64,000 nucleotides of DNA from Prevotella sp. E2-28 (GTDB lineage: Bacteria > Bacteroidota > Bacteroidia > Bacteroidales > Bacteroidaceae): the NCBI RefSeq assembly GCF_022024055.1, contig NZ_CP091788.1:1612001-1676000 (forward strand), in the 5' to 3' direction. Under the pieces are notes generated by a model, which was not told the origin of the DNA, made no database searches, and saw only the letters and a program-made list of their open reading frames with translations. Each line of letters begins with the position of its first letter. The stretch's first letter is position 1. This document shows, piece after piece, positions 32,322-37,868 of the stretch. Position numbers and translations under genes: made by a program.

Positions 32322-33353
32322 CTAAGAAATGTCACCGTGTCCAAGGCATAAGCCTTGGATAACTACCTCTGTTTTATGGCCGATGGCACAAATCGTTTCT
32401 GCCAGATGATTCAAATAATGGAAGCGCTCATAATTGCTTTTGAATGCGGGAATGTCCTCTGGCCAAGGTGCAAGGATGAGTAGCGTTCCGGCTGCGCAAG
32501 CCTCAAAACGACTACGTTCGGGCTTCCAGTATTGATGAATTGCTGTATCTTGTATATGTATTAAGCGTAGTTTTTCCTCCAAAGCTATATTCTTGATACG
32601 CTTCTCGCATTCAGAGATTCCTGGCGTTACTAACACATCTCCACTCTTTGCTGCAGAGATTAGGCGGTGACGCTCTTTTTGCCAGAATTCTGTATTTTCT
32701 GTGAGAACGCCATCTGTATGTCTATGAAAAAATACTTGATGCTTCTCAGGTTGGCGTAAAAGAAGCATATTACCAAATGCCTTATATCTTATCCCACCGA
32801 TAGTGATGCAATGAGCACGTTGAAACAGATTCGGATATTCATGGCGCATTATGTATCGTCTTGGATTATCGGAGAGATAGCGTTTCCAGTTATCTAATTG
32901 CCCATCGCGCATTAAGATATGATCATTGTAGTTAGGCTCAAAGAGGGGAATGTGTTCTTCTGAGGCTGATGCCACAGACACAGTGGCTTCCTGTAATTGC
33001 CACCAAGCACGGCTAATGCCGCCTTTAAATGCTCCAATGACGATACCAAGATGCTTGCCTTCTGGTAATGATTGGTTGATGCGTATAATCATGTGAATAT
33101 GATCTGGCATTAGGCAGGTTTGCCAAACTTCCACCATTGGATAAAACATGTGTATCTTTGGAATCTCATTATTAAGTACAATTTCACCAAGGACAGATGG
33201 CTTTATTTGAGGTGCTTTCCCGCCAGCTTTTGTGCTGCCAATTATTTCGCCAAAGACAGGACGCCTATTGGCCACTACCATTGTAACCTCGTATGTTCCT
33301 GGTATGGCATAGTTGTGTCCATACATGCGTCGTGTCTGACAATTTTCTTTCAT
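32322..33353 (-). CDS. REP-associated tyrosine transposase-like protein with C-terminal extension
   Basis: Residues 1 to about 180 are a Y1 (HUH) single-strand transposase domain of the RAYT kind: the HUH pair is His85-Ile-His87 (MPDHIHMII) and the likely catalytic tyrosine is Tyr142 (EPNYNDHILM). RAYTs are usually 150-200 residues; here about 160 more follow, with GDVLVTPGISECEKRIKNIA, LRLIHIQ and CAAGTLLILAPWPED, which looks like a Rossmann/SLOG-type nucleotide-binding fold. That second assignment is tentative. No IS200 end structures or REP palindromes are obvious nearby, so it may be a domesticated gene. It has its own -7 box. Confidence 0.78.
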   Translation of the reverse strand: MKENCQTRRMYGHNYAIPGTYEVTMVVANRRPVFGEIIGSTKAGGKAPQIKPSVLGEIVLNNEIPKIHMFYPMVEVWQTCLMPDHIHMIIRINQSLPEGKHLGIVIGAFKGGISRAWWQLQEATVSVASASEEHIPLFEPNYNDHILMRDGQLDNWKRYLSDNPRRYIMRHEYPNLFQRAHCITIGGIRYKAFGNMLLLRQPEKHQVFFHRHTDGVLTENTEFWQKERHRLISAAKSGDVLVTPGISECEKRIKNIALEEKLRLIHIQDTAIHQYWKPERSRFEACAAGTLLILAPWPEDIPAFKSNYERFHYLNHLAETICAIGHKTEVVIQGLCLGHGDIS

Positions 33354-33379
33354 CAGTTTGTGTGATTAATTTTGACACG

Positions 33380-33387
33380 CAAAATTA
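33380..33387 (-). promoter_or_regulatory. -7 box of the transposase-like gene
   Basis: Minus-strand TAATTTTG fits TAnnTTTG, 26 nt before the start codon. Confidence 0.5.
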
Positions 33388-33475
33388 CATAAATATTGTG
33401 AGAAGCCAGCATTTTGACCTGCATTATTACCATTTTCTATGAGAAATAAAGAAATAACGTGATAACGAAGGATAA

Positions 33476-33886
33476 TCACAGATCTTGATACTCATTCTGG
33501 GCATCGAAGCAGGGGCAGGCTTTGTGGACGCCCGGGAGGTCGCGATGACCTAGGATTCGGGCTTCGGGATGCGCGCGCTTCAGTTTTTTGAGCAGAGAGA
33601 GTAGGGAGCGCTTCTGATTTCGGGTGCGGGTGTCGGCAGGTTGGCCTTCCTTGTCTAAACCGCCTTCGTAACAGACGCCGAGGGAATGACTGTTATAGCC
33701 GCGGGCATGGGCACCTATGAGCTGCTCGTGGCGTGTCTGGGTGACGGTGCCGTCGCGAGTGATGTAGTAGTGGTAGCCGGTGAACCCGAAGCGATCCGCG
33801 TGACAGCGGATGAGGGCTGTCACGGGAAAGCTCTGGTTGCAGCGGGTGGCGCTGCAGTGAACGACAATCAGATCTATTCTGCGCAT
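33476..33886 (-). CDS. Phage-type N-acetylmuramoyl-L-alanine amidase (Amidase_2)
   Basis: The start is taken as the ATG at 33886 (MRRIDLIVVHCSATR) because that begins the conserved domain and lies 5 nt after the smalltalk gene; an upstream in-frame ATG at 33970 would overlap that gene. The 136-residue product is a T7-lysozyme-like zinc amidase: His9 in VVHCSAT, GYHYYITRDG, GAHARGYNSHSLGVCYEGG, LGHRDLPG with the second His, and KACPCFD with the third ligand. It has no signal peptide. It would cleave the bond between MurNAc and the stem peptide if released to the wall. It is the last gene of the island. Confidence 0.9.
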   Translation of the reverse strand: MRRIDLIVVHCSATRCNQSFPVTALIRCHADRFGFTGYHYYITRDGTVTQTRHEQLIGAHARGYNSHSLGVCYEGGLDKEGQPADTRTRNQKRSLLSLLKKLKRAHPEARILGHRDLPGVHKACPCFDAQNEYQDL

Positions 33887-33891
33887 AGGCG

Positions 33892-33990
33892 TTACATACA
33901 GCTGGTTACGCCGAGGGCGGTGGCGATGGCAGAGAGGATACTGATGGTGGTTTGAATCACGAATTTCCAAATGGCTTTTTTATCTTTCAT
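33892..33990 (-). CDS. Smalltalk-type small protein (32 aa)
   Basis: This 32-residue ORF is below normal calling length. It has a charged start (MKDKKAIWKF), a hydrophobic Ala/Ile/Val-rich helix (ISILSAIATALGV) and the ending TSC plus one residue. Composition, size and position between an HU-like gene and an Amidase_2 gene match the family called 'smalltalk' in Bacteroidota, whose role is unknown. It may be a tiny membrane or lipid-linked peptide because of the terminal Cys. It is 13 nt after the HU gene and 5 nt before the amidase. Confidence 0.82.
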   Translation of the reverse strand: MKDKKAIWKFVIQTTISILSAIATALGVTSCM

Positions 33991-34003
33991 AATGGCTTAC
34001 GTT

Positions 34004-34441
34004 TTAAGGGTTGGTTGTATTGTGCTGTGTGTTGTTCGTGGGCACGTTGTACTCATCATACTCACGCAGACTGCCGATGCGCTTGATGACGGCATTAGAG
34101 AAACCGCCGGTGCCACGCACCTTGAGGCGTACGCTCTTCACGTTCTTCTTGACGTTGAAGTTCTCGGGCGAGTCGGCACCGTGGGTGGTGAGACCTATTT
34201 GGAAGATAGCGAGGTTGGGTAGTTTTACGGCTTTTCCCTCGAGGGCCAACTCACGGATACAACTCACCATATCGGTCAGTACGCCGGCAATGGCTCCCTT
34301 AGAGAATGGGGTGTTGTGTTCAGACATGTGCTCAGCGAGCCCTTCCAAATCAATGGTACCTGTGTTCACGGCACGTGCGTACCACTTGCCAAAACACTTA
34401 CTGTCTTCATTCTTGTTTTGATACTTCTTGTAGTAAATCAT
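34004..34441 (-). CDS. HU/IHF-like DNA-binding protein (HU-HIG type)
   Basis: The 145-residue protein begins with YYKKYQNKNEDSKCFGKWYARAV and contains the Bacteroidota HU-like fold (TIDLEGLAEHMSEHNTPFSKGAIAGVLTDMVSCIRELALEGKAVKLPNLA-type region, residues about 29-80, and a LKVRGTGGFSN beta-arm part). Related proteins are annotated HU family or DNA-binding domain HIG. A Gln/Asn/Thr-rich tail ends the protein. It has its own -7 box and heads the HU-smalltalk-amidase group. A role in DNA bending for the island is inference. Confidence 0.85.
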   Translation of the reverse strand: MIYYKKYQNKNEDSKCFGKWYARAVNTGTIDLEGLAEHMSEHNTPFSKGAIAGVLTDMVSCIRELALEGKAVKLPNLAIFQIGLTTHGADSPENFNVKKNVKSVRLKVRGTGGFSNAVIKRIGSLREYDEYNVPTNNTQHNTTNP

Positions 34442-34530
34442 AATGCTTAAAGTTTTAATGTTTTAATTTTTCAATTCTTCAATTTTTTAATTCTTCAATT
34501 TTTCTTGTTTCCAGGATCCTTTTCACATTA

Positions 34531-34538
34531 CAAAGGTA
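34531..34538 (-). promoter_or_regulatory. -7 box of the HU-smalltalk-amidase group
   Basis: Minus-strand TACCTTTG fits TAnnTTTG. The leader to the HU start, about 85 nt, is mostly short T-rich AATTCTTCAATTTTT-type repeats (34461-34505). Confidence 0.55.
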
Positions 34539-34589
34539 CTACATTTTGAAAGGGCGTTTTCCACTTACTTCCACTTGCGCGTCAGTATT

Positions 34590-34769
34590 TTACGTATCGA
34601 TGCAAAATTTTTCTGAGAGGAAGGCCACGACGTGCGGCGGCAGTTTCTTGGCGTTGGGACTGAGGCCCATGATTGTGAGTTCTTCGCGGAAGGGCTTGCA
34701 CCAGTTTCTGAGCGTTCTCTCGGTGACGCCGGCTCGGGCGGCCAGCTCTTTTTTATTCATTGCTTTCAT
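34590..34769 (-). CDS. DUF4248-type small helix-turn-helix protein
   Basis: The 59-residue ORF is below the usual length cut-off. It reads MKAMNKKELAARAGVTERTL then RNWCKPFREELTIMGLSPN and ends in PPHVVAFLSEKFCIDT, the form of DUF4248, a small Bacteroidota HTH-like family commonly beside HU-like genes. The ELAARAGVTERTLRNW part is a clear helix-turn-helix. A second ATG at codon 4 is possible. It is probably the regulator of the island. It lies between VapE and HU with 21-bp tandem repeats directly upstream of its start. Confidence 0.85.
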   Translation of the reverse strand: MKAMNKKELAARAGVTERTLRNWCKPFREELTIMGLSPNAKKLPPHVVAFLSEKFCIDT

Positions 34770-34771
34770 AT

Positions 34772-34850
34772 AACTCTTAAACTTATTTTCCTAACTCTTA
34801 GACTTATGAAATTATCTCTTAGACTTACATAAAAATCTCTTAGACTTATG
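34772..34850 (-). repeat. 21-bp tandem repeats upstream of the DUF4248 gene
   Basis: Three full units (34772-34792, 34793-34813, 34814-34834) and a partial fourth share the core CTCTTAGACTTATG in exact 21-nt register. They are the reverse complement of the repeats at 17068-17130. Confidence 0.88.
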
Positions 34851-34870
34851 GGGGGGATGGGGGAGCTTAG

Positions 34871-35000
34871 GAACAGGTAATGGTAACAGATGGTAACAGA
34901 TGTAACAGATGTTTTTAAAAAAGTTACGCGTACGTATATGCGCAGACGTACGCAAGAGAGTCTTAGAAAACCTCTGTTACATCTGTTACATCTGTTCCTA
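34871..35000. repeat. Nested inverted repeats with iteron-like TAACAGATG units
   Basis: On the plus strand GGTAACAGAT-type units repeat three times at 34881-34911. The inverse (TCTGTTACATCTGTTACATC) lies at 34974-34997. Between them GCGTACGT (34928-34935) and ACGTACGC (34946-34953) form an 8-bp stem with a 10-nt loop. The inverse block is the last codons of the VapE gene and encodes its TDVTDVTEV tail. It may act as a terminator, origin, or protein-binding array. Confidence 0.85.
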
Positions 35001-36240
35001 ACATACGCTGTCTTGACTTTATTTCCTCTCCACTGCGCTGCACGATGATATAGCCGCGGATATGGTTGCGTACCACATTCACGAACCCCAAATCCTTGAA
35101 GGCACGTCCCAATGTTACGGCACTTAATTTCTGGGTGATGCCGCCTGCAACAATCTGAAGTGCACGTGCTACGGGCATAAACTCACCTACCTCTTTTCCT
35201 ACAGGTTTGCGGAAATAGATGTCAATGAGTTCATGCTCCAATCGTGGTGCTTCGAACTGGCGGTTGTGTTCCTGAAGCTTGAGAATCTCTTCGCGCGAGA
35301 ACCAGTACTGGAAGCCTTGCTGATACAGGGCGTAGGCCTGCGAGTAGATGCCGGTGTAGTCGAAGGGATGATCGCGTGGCGATTCGATGCTCTCTATCTC
35401 AAAAGGCAGCCAGCGGCGGTTACCCGTAGGGTCGCTAAGGAACTCCACGTTGTTACCCGTTCCGCAGAAAGAGGCAATGTGCTTGCGGTGCTCATGGAAG
35501 TGGGCATAGGCAGCACGCTCGTCGATAGAAGGCATTGTGACGGCAGCCTTCAGCTGGTTTAGTTCCGCGGGGCGCATGGTGTCCAGCTCCTCGCAGCACA
35601 CCAGTCCGTATTGCGCCAGCGTCAGCAGGTCGTCGCGCCCCATGCGGTTGGCGTTTGTCTTGGTGTAGAAATACTGCTTCAGTTCGGGCGGCAACAGGTA
35701 GTTGAACCACGTGGTCTTGTACGAGCCCTGTTCGCCTATAAGTACCAGTATCACGTTGTTTACCACCGTGGGGTCCACCCATCCTGCCACCATGCCTACC
35801 AGCCATTTCTTCAGGTAGTCGGCAAAGCGCATCTGCTCGTCAATGCCGCCCTTTACGCTGACTGAGACGGACATGCTGAGGATATAGTCCCGCCCGTCCC
35901 ATTTCGGCAGGCGCTCCAGGTAATGGCAGAAGGGGTGAAAGTCTGGCACGAAGTCTGACTCTATCACGCGGTAAATGTCCTGCACCCTGGTGGGCTTCAG
36001 CTTCGAGATTTCTACCCATAGCGAGTTCACGATGCGGTCGGTGATAGGTTGCCAGTCGGTGCCGTCAGATTCATAACTTGACAGCAATTTACATTCCACC
36101 CTTCCTGTTATCAGGTTATGCCTCAGGTAGATTTTATCGGCCAGAAACGCTTTGATTTCTTCTACCGTAGAATACATTTCGCGCCAATTTGGCTTTCGTT
36201 CTTTTTTCTCTTTGATTTCCTTTTTCTTCTGTTGCATCAT
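34963..36240 (-). CDS. VapE-like primase/helicase-type ATPase
   Basis: The 425-residue protein belongs to the virulence-associated protein E family found in phages and phage satellites. It has a charged N-terminus, then the ATPase core: Walker A GEQGSYKTT (169-177), acidic Walker B-type VCCEELD (214-220), a sensor SFCGTGNN (258-264) and arginine-finger-like GNRRW (273-277). A C-terminal winged-helix-like part follows (ALQIVAGGITQKLSAVTLGRAFKDLGF). The last ten residues are encoded by iteron-like repeats. In satellites VapE supports element replication, so that role is inferred. A -7 box lies directly upstream at 36271-36278. Confidence 0.88.
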   Translation of the reverse strand: MMQQKKKEIKEKKERKPNWREMYSTVEEIKAFLADKIYLRHNLITGRVECKLLSSYESDGTDWQPITDRIVNSLWVEISKLKPTRVQDIYRVIESDFVPDFHPFCHYLERLPKWDGRDYILSMSVSVSVKGGIDEQMRFADYLKKWLVGMVAGWVDPTVVNNVILVLIGEQGSYKTTWFNYLLPPELKQYFYTKTNANRMGRDDLLTLAQYGLVCCEELDTMRPAELNQLKAAVTMPSIDERAAYAHFHEHRKHIASFCGTGNNVEFLSDPTGNRRWLPFEIESIESPRDHPFDYTGIYSQAYALYQQGFQYWFSREEILKLQEHNRQFEAPRLEHELIDIYFRKPVGKEVGEFMPVARALQIVAGGITQKLSAVTLGRAFKDLGFVNVVRNHIRGYIIVQRSGEEIKSRQRMLGTDVTDVTEVF

Positions 36241-36270
36241 AATTATAAAGGCTTATTGGTTTTGATGATG

Positions 36271-36278
36271 CAAAGTTA
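36271..36278 (-). promoter_or_regulatory. -7 box of the VapE gene
   Basis: Minus-strand TAACTTTG fits TAnnTTTG, 31 nt before the VapE start. No -33 partner at proper spacing was found. Confidence 0.5.
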
Positions 36279-36297
36279 GTCATAAGAAATCAAAGAA

Positions 36298-36954
36298 TTA
36301 GTCGTGCAACGGGTGCGCACCTAGGTGCATTGTGCCTTTTATTTCAGGATGATTATGAAGGAGGGTTCGCAGTTTGTCGTGGATATTTGGGGCGTTATCT
36401 TGTCCAGGCTTGCGCATGCCTTTGCTATGATCGCTACGCATAGCTTTTCGCTCCCATAATTTCTCAAACACAGCCCAAGGTATAACCATGTTTAGTTGAT
36501 TTTGAATCCAAGTAGCAATGACTGCCGCTTCAGGTCTGGGAACTGTTGGCTGATAGTCCATGTCTATAAAGCCTTCCTCCTGAAGTATATTCCATATCTT
36601 CATGGCTTTCTCGGTGCTCAGTTCCGGGGGCAGTTGTACGGGTTCTGTTCTTCTCTTTTCCGGTTTGGGGTTAAATGCTCCCATCACGTTGAGCATTAAC
36701 GTCTCTATGCGCTTCTGTTCGGCTTCCTCCTGTGCCTCTTTCTCTTCCCTGTAGATGCGCGCCATAGCAGCTTTATAGGCTGAATCGTGGTCGTCGTAGC
36801 ATCCCAGGCTAGCGTTAAGTTGCTCAATGTGATGTCTGGCCAGCACCGGTCCGCCAATAGCCATATAATACGTCACCGCATCGTCCATCACCTTGTAAGC
36901 GATGGAGCATCCCTGAGGGGTGAAATATACTGGTGGATCTAGTAACTGGTCCAT
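36298..36954 (-). CDS. Uncharacterised island protein upstream of VapE
   Basis: I place the start at the ATG at 36954 (MDQLLDPPVYF), not the upstream in-frame ATG at 37080, because the latter lies inside a strong RNA structure and the intervening residues look non-coding. The 218-residue product begins with a short hydrophilic segment, has a Glu/Lys-rich helix (YREEKEAQEEAEQKRIE) in the middle and a C-terminal part with MVIPWAVFEKLWERKAMRSD. I do not recognise a catalytic motif. Related genes sit upstream of VapE in Bacteroidota islands. It is the first gene of the island transcript. Confidence 0.65.
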   Translation of the reverse strand: MDQLLDPPVYFTPQGCSIAYKVMDDAVTYYMAIGGPVLARHHIEQLNASLGCYDDHDSAYKAAMARIYREEKEAQEEAEQKRIETLMLNVMGAFNPKPEKRRTEPVQLPPELSTEKAMKIWNILQEEGFIDMDYQPTVPRPEAAVIATWIQNQLNMVIPWAVFEKLWERKAMRSDHSKGMRKPGQDNAPNIHDKLRTLLHNHPEIKGTMHLGAHPLHD

Positions 36955-37037
36955 GATGACGATTGTTTTGCTGGTTGTTTCCTGAAAAAAATGAAAAGGG
37001 TAGGAGGTTAAAAAGGTGACTGTTGGAAACAGACAAA

Positions 37038-37116
37038 ACAACTCGGATGGCAGGTTTGCGCGTCGCCGCTCTGCCATCACCCGCCTTAGGCGTTAAGGGT
37101 GTCATCTTGGAGTTGT
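37038..37116 (-). ncRNA. Three-way-junction RNA element in the island leader
   Basis: Three helices enclose a junction: P1 ACAACTC 37038-37044 with 37110-37116 (7 bp), P2 GATGGCAG 37046-37053 with CTGCCATC 37071-37078 (8 bp), and P3 ACCC 37079-37082 with GGGT 37097-37100, topped by a GCC/GGC stem (83-85 with 89-91). A minus-strand -7 box at 37126-37133 puts the transcript start at about 37120, the beginning of P1, so the element would be the 5' end of the island mRNA. About 80 nt further on lies the first start codon. I cannot match it to a known riboswitch. An overlapping minus-strand ORF begins exactly at the predicted start (ATG 37120). Confidence 0.6.
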
Positions 37117-37125
37117 ACATGTCTG

Positions 37126-37133
37126 CAAAATTA
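37126..37133 (-). promoter_or_regulatory. -7 box of the island leader
   Basis: Minus-strand TAATTTTG fits TAnnTTTG. The region 36955-37388 between the island and the next plus-strand gene holds this box, the RNA element and the promoter at 37342-37349, with no other gene. Confidence 0.55.
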
Positions 37134-37341
37134 TACATTTTTTTTGAAATGACAAGCGTAATTTTTACAATAATTTTCTTCTACCCCAAAAATAGTATGA
37201 AAAAGGGGCAGAAAATGCGGTGCCTCGCGTGCGCGCATTCAGTATTTAATTAAATCAGACTGATTCTGTTGACTCTCCTCTTTATTTGCATTTTATTACC
37301 TTTTTTCTTCCATTTTTCTTGCTTGGTATAAATATATTTCG

Positions 37342-37349
37342 TATCTTTG
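37342..37349 (+). promoter_or_regulatory. -7 box of the secreted-protein pair
   Basis: TATCTTTG fits TAnnTTTG; a TTG at 37319-37321 is 20 nt upstream. The leader to the start codon is about 35 nt. Confidence 0.6.
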
Positions 37350-37388
37350 CGGCATATAGTGTGTGACCATTAACTAAAACATAAACTT

Positions 37389-37868
37389 ATGAAGAGAAAA
37401 CTAACCCTAATGACATTGCTGCTTATGATGGTCGTAGGCCTGTGGGCACAGAACACTACGCAACGACTTGTGGTGTGGCAGAAAAGCGGCGAGAAGGTTT
37501 ACTTTGACCTCAAAGAAACGCCCGAGACAACGTTCGAGGATGGATTGCTGGTAATCCGTTCAAGTAAGACCACGGTGTCGTACCAGCTGGAGAACATCCT
37601 GCGTTATACGTATGAGGGTGTCAACCCTTCATCCATCGACTTGCTGCCCTCAGAGCGTGAGGTCATCGTTGCGAAGGACGGCGATGGCGTGACATTTCGC
37701 AACCTGCGTGACGGCAGCACCGTGAGCGTCTATAGTGCCAACGGCATGTTGGTTGAGCAGCGCACTGCCACCGCTGGACAGCCCCTTACCATCTCTATTG
37801 CCCAGCGTCCAGCTGGAGTATATGTTGTGAAAGCAGGAAAGGAAACTATAAAACTGATGAAGCCATGA
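37389..37868 (+). CDS. Secreted protein with C-terminal sorting-type domain
   Basis: The 159-residue product has a signal peptide ending at GLWAQ (about residue 21) and a short beta-rich body (VVWQKSGEKVYFDLKETPETTF), then a C-terminal segment with SVYSANGMLVEQRTA and AGVYVVKAGKETIKLMK, which resembles the C-terminal domain of surface proteins of Bacteroidota. Small proteins of this form are common in Prevotella and often precede larger exported partners. The next gene starts within its stop (ATGA), so the pair is coupled. Function unknown. Confidence 0.8.
   Translation: MKRKLTLMTLLLMMVVGLWAQNTTQRLVVWQKSGEKVYFDLKETPETTFEDGLLVIRSSKTTVSYQLENILRYTYEGVNPSSIDLLPSEREVIVAKDGDGVTFRNLRDGSTVSVYSANGMLVEQRTATAGQPLTISIAQRPAGVYVVKAGKETIKLMKP

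Noticed and set aside
34461..34505. AATTCTTCAATTTTT repeats as a regulatory array
   Set aside because: Short T-rich repeats of this kind are frequent between genes in this phylum and have no clear period here.
36955..37080. N-terminal extension of the VapE-adjacent protein from ATG 37080
   Set aside because: The extra 42 residues are low in coding character and the start would lie inside the P2/P3 helices of the RNA element.
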